DNA of 13,585 nucleotides from the NCBI GenBank assembly GCA_024640445.1, contig JAHEEZ010000083.1, positions 1 through 13,585 of the forward strand, read 5' to 3'. A program made the position numbers and the translations under genes. Shown here one piece after another: positions 1 to 6,508 of the stretch. The notes under the pieces are model-generated. The model did not search any database and had not been told where the DNA came from. It worked only from the letters and a program-made list of their open reading frames with translations. This DNA comes from Acidobacteriota bacterium (lineage in GTDB: Bacteria > Acidobacteriota > Blastocatellia > Pyrinomonadales > Pyrinomonadaceae). Every line of letters begins with the position of its first letter. Positions within the stretch are counted from its first letter, which is position 1.

Positions 1-1048
1 ATTTGATCCTGTACGGCTTGTCCGCCCCAATATCGGTAGACTTTTGCCATACTCCTCGGCGCGCGATGAGTTTTCGGGCGAGGCCAGGATATACCTCGAC
101 GCAAACGAGAACAGCCTGGGTTCTCCAACTCGGGAGAGCTTTCACCGTTACCCGGACCCCTATCAGAAGGAACTGAAAAGGAAGATCGCAGGCATTGAGA
201 ACCTGGGCGCCGAAAAGATCTTCATCGGCAATGGCAGCGACGAGGCGATCGACCTGCTATTCAGAGTCTTTTGCGAGCCAGGGATCGACAACTGCGTTAT
301 CTGCCCGCCGACCTATGGAATGTATGAAGTTTCCGCGGGAATAAACGACATCGAGGTCCGCCGTGCGCCGCTAACAGAGGATTTCGAACTGGATCGTGAA
401 AGCGTGATCGCAAAAGCGGACGAAAGGACCAAACTGGTATTTATCTGTTCCCCGAACAATCCGACGGGCAATTCAATGGACCGGCGAGCGATCGTCGAGA
501 TAGCAGACAAGCTGAACGCGGTCATCGTCGTCGACGAAGCTTACATTCATTTTTCACCGCAAAGCTCGGTGGTGCGGGAGATGGAAGCCCGGCCGAACAT
601 AGTCGTGCTGAGGACCTTTTCCAAGGCGTGGGGCCTTGCCGGCCTGCGGCTCGGAACCGCGTTTGCGGACGAAAGGATCATCGCATTGCTCAACAAAGTG
701 AAGCCTCCGTACAACGTATCGGAAGCCGCTCAGAGAGAAGCGCTAGCGGCGATCGAGAATGAGGCGGAGGTTCGATCGATGGTCGAGCGCCTGCTGGTCC
801 TTAGAACCGATCTTAGATCCGAGCTCTCAAGCATTCCTATGGTTGAAACGATCTTCCCATCGGACGCGAACTTCCTTCTTTTAAGAGTCCGGAAGCCGAA
901 GGAGGTTTACGACTTCCTTTCATCTCAAGGAATCATCGTGCGTGACAGGAGCCGCGTCGAACTTTGCGAAGGATGTCTTCGAATAACGGTCGGGACCCGC
1001 GGGGAGAACGCGGAGTTGGTCACCTCGCTGAGAGAATTTGGAGAATGA
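1..1048 (+). CDS. hisC: Histidinol-phosphate aminotransferase HisC, 5'-truncated by the window edge
   Basis: This is a PLP-dependent fold-type I aminotransferase that converts imidazole-acetol phosphate plus glutamate to histidinol phosphate in the cytoplasm. The reading frame is open from base 2 and reads FDPVRLVRPNIGRLLPYSSA, the usual HisC N-terminal stretch, so the true start lies left of the window. The TTG at 44 is internal, not a start. Visible motifs are LDANEN at about 60-125, SPNNPTGN in the cofactor pocket, VVDEAY (Asp and Tyr contact the PLP) and TFSKAWGLAGLRLG, whose Lys (codon 623-625) is the Schiff-base lysine. RITVGT near the end carries the conserved C-terminal Arg. The gene ends 3 bases before hisB and a GGAG at 1040-1043 inside its end serves hisB, so the two are probably translationally coupled. 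Missing residues at the N-terminus should be few. Identification is firm from motifs and operon position. Confidence 0.96.
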   Translation, partial: FDPVRLVRPNIGRLLPYSSARDEFSGEARIYLDANENSLGSPTRESFHRYPDPYQKELKRKIAGIENLGAEKIFIGNGSDEAIDLLFRVFCEPGIDNCVICPPTYGMYEVSAGINDIEVRRAPLTEDFELDRESVIAKADERTKLVFICSPNNPTGNSMDRRAIVEIADKLNAVIVVDEAYIHFSPQSSVVREMEARPNIVVLRTFSKAWGLAGLRLGTAFADERIIALLNKVKPPYNVSEAAQREALAAIENEAEVRSMVERLLVLRTDLRSELSSIPMVETIFPSDANFLLLRVRKPKEVYDFLSSQGIIVRDRSRVELCEGCLRITVGTRGENAELVTSLREFGE

Positions 1049-1051
1049 ACT

Positions 1052-2161
1052 ATGAGAAAGGCGCTTTTCATTGACCGGGACGGAACGATCGTTGAAGAAC
1101 CGTCAGATTTTCAGCTTGATTCGGTCGGGAAACTGAAGTTCCGGTCCGGAGTGCTTTCGCGGCTCGGAAAGATCGCTCGTGAAACGGGATTCGAACTGGT
1201 GATGGTGACAAATCAGGACGGTCTAGGGACCGAAGCGTTTCCAGAAGAGGAATTCCGACCCGTGCACGATCTAATGCTCTCGATCCTCGAGAGCGAAGGA
1301 ATAGAGTTCCGCGAGGTTTTGATCGACCGCACATTTGAGAGCGAGTCGGCTCCGACCCGCAAGCCGGGCACAGGAATGCTTACATCCTACATCGACGATC
1401 CGGATTTCGACCTCGAGGGATCATTTGTAATCGGCGATCGGGCCACCGACGTGATGCTCGCGAAAAATCTCGGCTCGCGTTCCATATTTCTGACCGGACC
1501 GAATTTCAAGCTTTCCGCCGGCGACCCCGTCCCGGACCACATCGTGAAAGACTGGGAAGAGATCTACAAAATCCTCTCCGCGCCGCCGAGACGAGCGGTC
1601 CGTGTCAGGACCACTTCCGAGACCGACATATCGGTGAAGATCGATCTGGACGGCGACGGCCGTTACGACATTTCCAGCGGCATTCCCTTCTTTGATCACA
1701 TGCTTGAACAGCTCGCAAGGCATGGCGGATTCGATCTGGAGATCAAGGCGAAAGGCGATCTTCACATCGACGAACACCATACGATAGAAGATATCGCGAT
1801 CACGCTCGGCGAGGCGTTCGGCGAGGCATTGGGAGAAAAACGCGGGATCGGGAGGTACGGATTCACTCTGCCGATGGATGACTGCCTGGCGCAGGTCGCA
1901 GTGGATTTGGGAGGCCGCAACTGGTGCGTCTGGGACGCGGAGTTCAAGCGCGAGATGATCGGGGATATGCCCACGGAGATGTTCTTTCATTTTTTCAAGT
2001 CATTTTCCGACAAGGCACTGTGCAATCTGAACATAAAGGCCGAAGGGACTATCGAACACCACAAGATCGAAGCGATCTTCAAGGCGTTTGCCAAGGCACT
2101 GAAAATGGCGGCGGCGAGGGACGGCGGCAAGGTGCTGCCGACGACCAAGGGAGTGCTGTAA
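1052..2161 (+). CDS. hisB: Bifunctional histidinol-phosphatase / imidazoleglycerol-phosphate dehydratase HisB
   Basis: This 369-residue two-domain fusion has the enterobacterial HisB layout. Residues 1-175 form a HAD-superfamily histidinol-phosphatase: FIDRDGT holds nucleophile Asp8 and acid/base Asp10, MVTNQDGLGT is motif II, and RKP and VIGDRATDV are motifs III and IV. Residues 180-369 form the dehydratase, which turns imidazole-glycerol phosphate into imidazole-acetol phosphate. Its metal-binding histidine motifs are FFDHMLEQLARHGGF, DEHHTIED and EHHKIEAIFKAF, and it ends in the typical TTKGVL. The start is ATG 1052, with GGAG 8 bases upstream. One oddity: the four residues that bind structural zinc in E. 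coli HisB (Cys93, His95, Cys101, Cys103) align without gaps to Asp92, Thr94, Ala100 and Thr102 here, so the zinc loop is absent. From memory, Bacteroidota HisB proteins have a similar loop. hisH starts 13 bases downstream. Confidence 0.97.
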   Translation: MRKALFIDRDGTIVEEPSDFQLDSVGKLKFRSGVLSRLGKIARETGFELVMVTNQDGLGTEAFPEEEFRPVHDLMLSILESEGIEFREVLIDRTFESESAPTRKPGTGMLTSYIDDPDFDLEGSFVIGDRATDVMLAKNLGSRSIFLTGPNFKLSAGDPVPDHIVKDWEEIYKILSAPPRRAVRVRTTSETDISVKIDLDGDGRYDISSGIPFFDHMLEQLARHGGFDLEIKAKGDLHIDEHHTIEDIAITLGEAFGEALGEKRGIGRYGFTLPMDDCLAQVAVDLGGRNWCVWDAEFKREMIGDMPTEMFFHFFKSFSDKALCNLNIKAEGTIEHHKIEAIFKAFAKALKMAAARDGGKVLPTTKGVL

Positions 2162-2174
2162 GGGCAATTCGCGT

Positions 2175-2771
2175 ATGAATGTAGCAGTGATCAAATACAA
2201 CGCGGGAAACATAGGCTCGATCCGAAACGCGCTGCTCAGGGAAGGACTTGATCCTATTGTCACTGACGATGCTGAGGTTCTGGGTTCGGCGGACCGGGTC
2301 ATCTTCCCCGGCGTGGGTGAAGCGTCCCGCGCCATGGACGATCTTCGTGCAAAGGGCCTGGACCGGGCGATCCCAGAATTGAGAATGCCGGTTCTCGGGA
2401 TATGTCTCGGAATGCAGATGCTTTGCGAGAGTTCGGACGAGAACGATTCTACGTGTCTGGGACTGGTCAAGGCACGCGTGCGAAGGTTTTCTGAAGACGG
2501 CCTAAAGGTTCCTCACACCGGATGGAACAGCATATCGAATCTAACAGGGCCGCTATTTCGCGGAGTCCCCGAGAACTCATACGTGTATTTCGTCCACGGA
2601 TATTTCGTCGACAAATGTGAAGAGGCCACCGCGGTTTGTGAATACGGCGGTCAATTCTCGGCGGCTTTGCGGACAAGCAACTTCTTCGCGACCCAGTTCC
2701 ACCCTGAGAAATCGGGCGAGGTCGGCGAGGTGATCATAAGGAACTTTCTGAATCTGGAGGGATGGAAATGA
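2175..2771 (+). CDS. hisH: Imidazole glycerol phosphate synthase, glutamine amidotransferase subunit HisH
   Basis: This class I glutaminase subunit (198 residues, normal length) hydrolyses glutamine and channels ammonia to HisF in the IGP synthase heterodimer. The catalytic triad is visible: Cys77 in LGICLGMQML, and His176 and Glu178 in ATQFHPEKSG. The N-terminus YNAGNIGSIRNAL and the oxyanion-hole segment FPGVGEASRAM are typical of HisH. The start is ATG 2175, with AAGGG at 2160-2164 overlapping the hisB stop. The gene's stop TGA (2769-2771) overlaps the preferred hisA start in an ATGA arrangement, which indicates coupled translation. The partner gene hisF follows after hisA, a common order. 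Confidence 0.97.
   Translation: MNVAVIKYNAGNIGSIRNALLREGLDPIVTDDAEVLGSADRVIFPGVGEASRAMDDLRAKGLDRAIPELRMPVLGICLGMQMLCESSDENDSTCLGLVKARVRRFSEDGLKVPHTGWNSISNLTGPLFRGVPENSYVYFVHGYFVDKCEEATAVCEYGGQFSAALRTSNFFATQFHPEKSGEVGEVIIRNFLNLEGWK
2756..2761 (+). promoter_or_regulatory. Ribosome binding site of hisA
   Basis: GGAGGG lies inside the end of hisH. It directly abuts the ATG at 2762 but sits 6 bases before the ATG at 2768. The spacing, together with the usual HisA N-terminus MIEIIPA, decides for the start at 2768. Confidence 0.7.
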
Positions 2772-3508
2772 TTGAAATAATTCCCGCCGTAGATTTGATC
2801 GACGGCCGCTGCGTCCGCCTTACGCAGGGCGACTTTTCGCGTAAGACCATATACGCCAGTGACCCTGTCGACATAGCGTGTGCATTCGAGGATGCCGGAA
2901 TTCGGCGTCTGCACATCGTCGATCTCGACGGGGCGAAGACCGGGAAGATCAGCAATCTGCGGGTGCTCGAACGGATCGCGGGCGCGACCGGACTCAAGAT
3001 AGATTTCGGGGGCGGGATCAAAAGCGCTGATGACATACGGGACGTGCTTGAGGCCGGCGCGGAGATGGCAGTGGTCGGGAGTGCCGCGGTCCATCAGCGT
3101 GACAGGTTCCTCGCCTGGCTGGAAGAGTTCGGCGGCGGCAAATTCCTGCTTGGAGCGGATGTACGGGACGGGAAGATCGCGATCGACGGCTGGCAGACCG
3201 AGACCGAACTTCGTGTGATCCCATTTCTCCAGGAGATGAAGAGCGCTGGCGTCGTGCGGGCGTTCGTGACCGACATAACAAAGGACGGACTGCTCGAGGG
3301 ATCTTCAACCTCGCTCTATGAAGAGATCCTGCGCGAAATGCCGGACTTCGAACTGATCGCTTCCGGCGGCGTCAGCAAGGCGGAGGATGTGGTAGAACTC
3401 GCCAATGCCGGGGTTGCCGGCGTGATAATCGGCAAGGCCCTCTATGAAGGTCTTGTCGATGCGGGCGAACTGGTCGAGTTGGCCGGATCGTTGAAGGCGA
3501 GGTCCTGA
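2768..3508 (+). CDS. hisA: ProFAR isomerase HisA (phosphoribosylformimino-AICAR-phosphate isomerase)
   Basis: This (beta/alpha)8-barrel enzyme performs the Amadori rearrangement of ProFAR to PRFAR. From ATG 2768 it has 246 residues, normal for the family. The N-terminus MIEIIPAVDLIDG contains catalytic Asp9, and LLGADVRDGKIAIDGW contains the second catalytic acid, about Asp131. Phosphate-binding loops are DFGGGI in the first half-barrel and ASGGVS plus GVIIGKALYEG in the second, reflecting the two-fold repeat of the HisA/HisF barrel. An upstream in-frame ATG at 2762 would add only Met-Glu and has no room for a ribosome binding site. The gene overlaps hisH by 4 bases and ends 2 bases before hisF. 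HisF is its closest relative, but the ADVRDG motif and shorter length separate it. Confidence 0.96.
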   Translation: MIEIIPAVDLIDGRCVRLTQGDFSRKTIYASDPVDIACAFEDAGIRRLHIVDLDGAKTGKISNLRVLERIAGATGLKIDFGGGIKSADDIRDVLEAGAEMAVVGSAAVHQRDRFLAWLEEFGGGKFLLGADVRDGKIAIDGWQTETELRVIPFLQEMKSAGVVRAFVTDITKDGLLEGSSTSLYEEILREMPDFELIASGGVSKAEDVVELANAGVAGVIIGKALYEGLVDAGELVELAGSLKARS

Positions 3509-3510
3509 AC

Positions 3511-4266
3511 ATGCTTGCGAAACGGATAATACCCTGCTTTGACGTCAAGGACGGACGGACCGTGAAGGGCACGAAATTCGTGGACCTTAGGGATGCCGGT
3601 GACCCCGTGGAACTGGCGGAGATCTACTGCGCAGAAGGGGCGGACGAGCTGGTATTTCTGGATATCACCGCGACGAACGAAAAACGAAAGACTGTCGCTG
3701 AACTCGCTGCGCGCGTGGCGAGGGTGATCAACATTCCATTCACCGTTGGCGGCGGGATCAATTCGGAATCTGACATCGGACCGCTTCTGGAATCCGGAGC
3801 CGACAAGGTTTCCATAAACACCGCAGCCGTCCGCGATCCGAAGCTTTTGACGCGGGCGGCGCGTTCATTCGGCTCGCAGGCGGTTGTGCTCGCCATCGAC
3901 GCAAAACGGGGCGGCCATGGATGGGAGGTTTTTCTGAACGGGGGGCGGAAGGCGACGGGGATCGATGCCGTCGAATGGGCGATCGAAGGCTGCGAAAGGG
4001 GAGCCGGCGAGATACTCGTGACCTCGATGGACGCCGATGGCACGAAGAACGGATTCGACAACTCACTGACAAAGGCGGTCTCTGAAGCGGTAGGTGTCCC
4101 TGTGATAGCTTCGGGGGGAGGAGGTCTTCCTGAACATTTCCGCGATGCCTTCACTGTCGGCAAAGCTGACGCGGCGCTGGCGGCAAGCATCTTCCACTTC
4201 CGCGAAATCGACATACAGGATTTGAAAAAATACCTGAAAGAACAAAAGATACCTGTGAGAATTTGA
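3511..4266 (+). CDS. hisF: Imidazole glycerol phosphate synthase, cyclase subunit HisF
   Basis: This is the cyclase subunit of IGP synthase. It uses ammonia from HisH to convert PRFAR into imidazole-glycerol phosphate and AICAR, which links the pathway to purine synthesis. It has 251 residues, normal length, in a (beta/alpha)8 barrel. Catalytic Asp11 lies in RIIPCFDVKDGRTVKG and Asp130 in VVLAIDAKRG; both match the numbering known from Thermotoga HisF. Phosphate loops are FTVGGGI and VIASGGGG, and LVTSMDADGTKNGFD is the long family signature. The start is ATG 3511, two bases after the hisA stop, with GAGG within the hisA end at about 3498-3501. The C-terminal IPVRI is usual. No irregularity is seen. 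Confidence 0.97.
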   Translation: MLAKRIIPCFDVKDGRTVKGTKFVDLRDAGDPVELAEIYCAEGADELVFLDITATNEKRKTVAELAARVARVINIPFTVGGGINSESDIGPLLESGADKVSINTAAVRDPKLLTRAARSFGSQAVVLAIDAKRGGHGWEVFLNGGRKATGIDAVEWAIEGCERGAGEILVTSMDADGTKNGFDNSLTKAVSEAVGVPVIASGGGGLPEHFRDAFTVGKADAALAASIFHFREIDIQDLKKYLKEQKIPVRI

Positions 4267-4300
4267 GGTACTTACACCTTTGAGCGCAAATTTGTCTGAT

Positions 4301-4894
4301 ATGAAGATCGATTTCGAAAAATACGAGAGTGGACTCGTGCCCGCAATAGTCCAGGACGCAAACACCTCGAAGGTGTTGATGCTGGGCTTTATGAACCGCA
4401 AGGCATATAAGAGGACAAAGAAAACAGGGCTTGTCACGTTCTTCTCCCGCTCCAGGCAGGAACTTTGGGTAAAAGGAGAGACAAGCGGAAACTCCTTGAA
4501 GGTCGCCGAAATCCTGCTGGACTGCGATGGGGACACTATACTCGTCAAGGCCTTTCCAAACGGCAAAACCTGCCATCTGGGCAAGGACACCTGTTTCGGC
4601 GAAAAGAACAAGCCGGTCACATTCCTCCAGGATCTCGAAAGGGTCATCTACGCGCGAAAGGCGAAACCGAGAAAATCGTCCAGAACGTCGAGACTGTTTG
4701 CAAGAGGCGTCAACCAGATCGCGAAGAAGTTCGGCGAAGAGGCGGTCGAGCTTGTGATCGAGGCAAAGGACCAGTCTGACGACCTCTTCAAAGGCGAGGC
4801 AGGGGACGTGCTCTACCACTTCATGGTCCTGCTTGCGGAACGCGAGATAAGGCTCGGAGAGGTGATCGAGGTCCTGAAGAAGAGAAGGAGATAG
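4301..4894 (+). CDS. hisIE: Phosphoribosyl-AMP cyclohydrolase / phosphoribosyl-ATP pyrophosphatase HisIE
   Basis: This fused enzyme catalyses steps 2 and 3 of histidine synthesis. The N-terminal HisI part (about residues 1-110) shows GLVPAIVQD, VLMLGFMN, SRSRQELWVKGETSGN, the metal-binding DCDGDT and the zinc cysteines in TCHLGKDTCF. The C-terminal HisE part (about 112-197) shows the all-alpha pyrophosphatase motif KKFGEEAVELVIEAKDQ and the acidic helix EAGDVLYHFMVLL. The start is uncertain. ATG 4301 gives MKIDFEKYESGLVPAI, which fits homologues as I recall them but lacks a clear ribosome binding site. A TTG at 4280 in frame has GAGG (4265-4268) 11 bases upstream and would add seven residues. 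The linker between the domains is unusually basic (ARKAKPRKSSRTSR). It is the last gene of the operon. A shared hairpin terminator follows about 300 bases downstream. Confidence 0.95.
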   Translation: MKIDFEKYESGLVPAIVQDANTSKVLMLGFMNRKAYKRTKKTGLVTFFSRSRQELWVKGETSGNSLKVAEILLDCDGDTILVKAFPNGKTCHLGKDTCFGEKNKPVTFLQDLERVIYARKAKPRKSSRTSRLFARGVNQIAKKFGEEAVELVIEAKDQSDDLFKGEAGDVLYHFMVLLAEREIRLGEVIEVLKKRRR

Positions 4895-4914
4895 CGGGGA
4901 GCCGGGGTATCAGT

Positions 4915-4970
4915 TTTCAAGTTCCAGGTTCAAAGCTGCAATTTCAGATCTCAAATTCCGGATTTCAAAA
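4915..4970 (+). repeat. Degenerate heptamer tandem repeat, left arm (8 units)
   Basis: Eight contiguous 7-base units fit in one register with consensus close to TTCAAAG/TTCCAGG. The first three are TTTCAAG, TTCCAGG and TTCAAAG; the remaining five keep the TTC and A-rich positions. It starts 20 bases after the hisIE stop. The same heptamer reappears inverted at 5155-5182. The register was read by eye. Confidence 0.7.
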
Positions 4971-5154
4971 CGTAAGGTCCTGGAACTCCTGCACATAAAA
5001 TGTTGAACCCGCTATGACTGGAGCGCGGGGGCCCTCGCCTGCCAGGAGCGAAGCGAAGACTCGCTGAAGTTTCATCTGGTTCTGAGTACGAGTTTGGCCG
5101 CGGAACCTCACCGATTATCAACGATAACGAATGAACATTTCTGCGATCCTGCCG
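4971..5154. other. Non-coding core between inverted heptamer arms, with palindromic GC-rich segment
   Basis: This spacer has no convincing coding frame. At 5025-5038 there is a 14-base near-palindrome around GGGCCC with one mismatched symmetric pair. At 5052-5065 a small hairpin AGCGA-agac-TCGCT follows. The phrase AGGAGCGAAGCGAAG resembles dispersed GC-rich palindromic repeats seen in several bacterial phyla; that resemblance is from memory. Near 5114-5126, TTATC-aac-GATAA is a short inverted repeat. Together with its arms the segment could be a small mobile or REP-like element, but one copy cannot prove this. Confidence 0.4.
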
Positions 5155-5182
5155 CCTGAAAGTTGGAACTTGGAACCTGCAA
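5155..5182 (-). repeat. Degenerate heptamer tandem repeat, right arm (4 units, inverted)
   Basis: Read on the minus strand, four contiguous units TTGCAGG, TTCCAAG, TTCCAAC and TTTCAGG follow one another. They share the heptamer of the left arm at 4915-4970 but point the opposite way, so the two arms form inverted ends around the 184-base core. The right arm ends just before the terminator stem. Confidence 0.7.
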
Positions 5183-5189
5183 CATGAAG

Positions 5190-5217
5190 AAGAGGCCGCC
5201 CTTACAGGCAGCCTCTT
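5190..5217. terminator. Intrinsic terminator hairpin between convergent his and pil operons
   Basis: The arms AAGAGGC and GCCTCTT form a 7-bp stem, followed by one C/A mismatch, a 3-bp GCC/GGC inner stem and a 6-base loop. On the plus strand a T-rich run (TTCTTGTTT) follows, which suits termination of the his transcript. On the minus strand the hairpin begins 22 bases after the pilC stop, with a weaker T-rich tail (CTTCTTC). It probably serves both operons. A nearly identical hairpin lies at 11076-11103. Confidence 0.75.
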
Positions 5218-5239
5218 TCTTGTTTCATTTGCTCTTGGT

Positions 5240-6472
5240 TTACTTGGCGCCGCCCGCGAGTTTACCGATAAGGGTGAACAGGGGCAGATACATCGAGACG
5301 ACTATCGAACCGATCGTGATGCCGAGAAATGCGATAAGTGCCGGCTCGATCATCGCCAAGAGGTCGGCGATCGCCGAATCGACCTCGTCTTCGTAGAAAT
5401 CCGCGATCTTTCCAAGCATCGCGTCCATCGCGCCGGTCTGTTCGCCGACGCCGATCATCTGGCTGACCATCTCAGGGAAGACTTCCGTAGCCTTCAGAGG
5501 TCCAACGAAGTTCTCACCGCGTTCGACGCCGTCGCGGACCTTCATCACAGCCTCCTGGATGATGACGTTGCCTGCGGTCTTCGCTGTGATCTCAAGCGAT
5601 TGCAGGATCGGCACACCTGAGGAGAGCAGTGTTGAAAGGATCCTTGAGAACCTTGCGACAGCGATCTTGCGGAGAATCCCTCCGAAGATCGGAAGTTTGA
5701 GCAGGATTCTGTCTATGTTCTTTCGACCTTTTGGCGTTTGGTAATAGAACTTTGTCCCGATCGAGGAACCGATCAGAGCGATGAGCATCGCCAGGCCGCC
5801 CCAGCCGGCAAGGAAATTACTTATCGCCATAACGATACGGGTCGGCAGCGGAAGCGCTTCGCCCGGACCCAAAAGACCGAGGAAGATCGCCTGGAACTGC
5901 GGAATGACGACGACCATAATGACCGCGACGGCGCCAACTGCCACAAGCACGACAGCCGCGGGATAGATGGACGCGGAAATGATGCTTCTCTTCAGTTTTA
6001 CGACTTTTTCGATGAGTGTCGCCAGCCTTTGGAGAATCACGTCAAGCACACCGCCTGTTTCACCCGCTTCGACCATATGCGAATAGAGCTGGTCAAAAAC
6101 CTTCGGATGCTTTGAAAGCGCGAATGCCAGTGTCGAACCCTCTTCGACGTCCTGCCTGACCTGATTGAGGACATCTTTGAAGAAGGCATTCGGCTGTTGC
6201 TGCGCAAGGATGTCAAGACACTGAACCAAAGGAAGTCCGGCGTCGATCATCACTGAGAACTGGCGCGTGAAAACGGCGAGTTCCTTCGCGTTGACCTTTT
6301 TGTTTCGGCCGAGCTTCGGGATCCTTATCTCGCGCCCCTTTTCGGAAGCGGTCGTAAGGATGACCTGTTCGCGCTTCAGATGCGCCCGCAAATCGTCTTT
6401 ATTCGCGGCCTCTCTTTCACCCGAGACCACCTCGTTAAGGCGGTTTCTTCCTTTATAAGTGTATGTTGGCAT
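5240..6472 (-). CDS. pilC: Type IV pilus inner-membrane platform protein PilC (GspF family)
   Basis: PilC is the polytopic inner-membrane platform that couples the PilB and PilT motors to pilin insertion and removal. The 410-residue length is normal. The N-terminal MPTYTYKGRN is the usual start of the family. Two T2SSF domains repeat at about residues 67-190 and 270-393; each has the helical signature (FTRQFSVMIDAGLPLVQCL and FSRILSTLLSSGVPILQSL) and the glycine motif (VEAGETGG and GVGEQTGA). Hydrophobic segments at about 171-190, 220-238 and 378-402 fit three membrane helices. The start is ATG 6472, with AGAGGAG (6484-6490) 11 bases away, a slightly long spacing. It lies 36 bases after pilT as the last gene of the operon. 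GspF of a type II secretion system is the alternative, but the adjacent pilT argues for a pilus. Confidence 0.93.
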   Translation of the reverse strand: MPTYTYKGRNRLNEVVSGEREAANKDDLRAHLKREQVILTTASEKGREIRIPKLGRNKKVNAKELAVFTRQFSVMIDAGLPLVQCLDILAQQQPNAFFKDVLNQVRQDVEEGSTLAFALSKHPKVFDQLYSHMVEAGETGGVLDVILQRLATLIEKVVKLKRSIISASIYPAAVVLVAVGAVAVIMVVVIPQFQAIFLGLLGPGEALPLPTRIVMAISNFLAGWGGLAMLIALIGSSIGTKFYYQTPKGRKNIDRILLKLPIFGGILRKIAVARFSRILSTLLSSGVPILQSLEITAKTAGNVIIQEAVMKVRDGVERGENFVGPLKATEVFPEMVSQMIGVGEQTGAMDAMLGKIADFYEDEVDSAIADLLAMIEPALIAFLGITIGSIVVSMYLPLFTLIGKLAGGAK

Positions 6473-6508
6473 GGTCTATCTGGCTCCTCTGGTTTCTGGG
6501 TCTAATAA

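Noticed and set aside
1421..1990. Open frame of 189 codons antisense to hisB
   Set aside because: Fully contained opposite conserved HisB motifs, with no recognisable protein features.
3624..4214. Ser/Pro-rich open frame of 196 codons antisense to hisF
   Set aside because: Composition reflects reversed codons of hisF; no domain and no start signal.
4151..4819. Long open frame (222 codons) antisense to hisF and hisIE
   Set aside because: It lies opposite two clearly coding genes with conserved motifs and has no ribosome binding site or recognisable domain. It is a codon-bias shadow.
4915..5182. CRISPR-like array
   Set aside because: Units are 7 bases without spacers; there are no 25-40 base repeats and no cas genes.
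5363..5374. GGCGATCGCC, a HIP1-like GCGATCGC palindrome of the kind abundant in cyanobacteria
   Set aside because: Only a single copy was noticed, inside pilC coding sequence. The frequent GATCG strings in this window follow from codon choice.
5163..5396. Small plus-strand open frame across the terminator and the pilC end
   Set aside because: It includes the heptamer arm and the terminator stem, then reads antisense to pilC; not credible as a gene.
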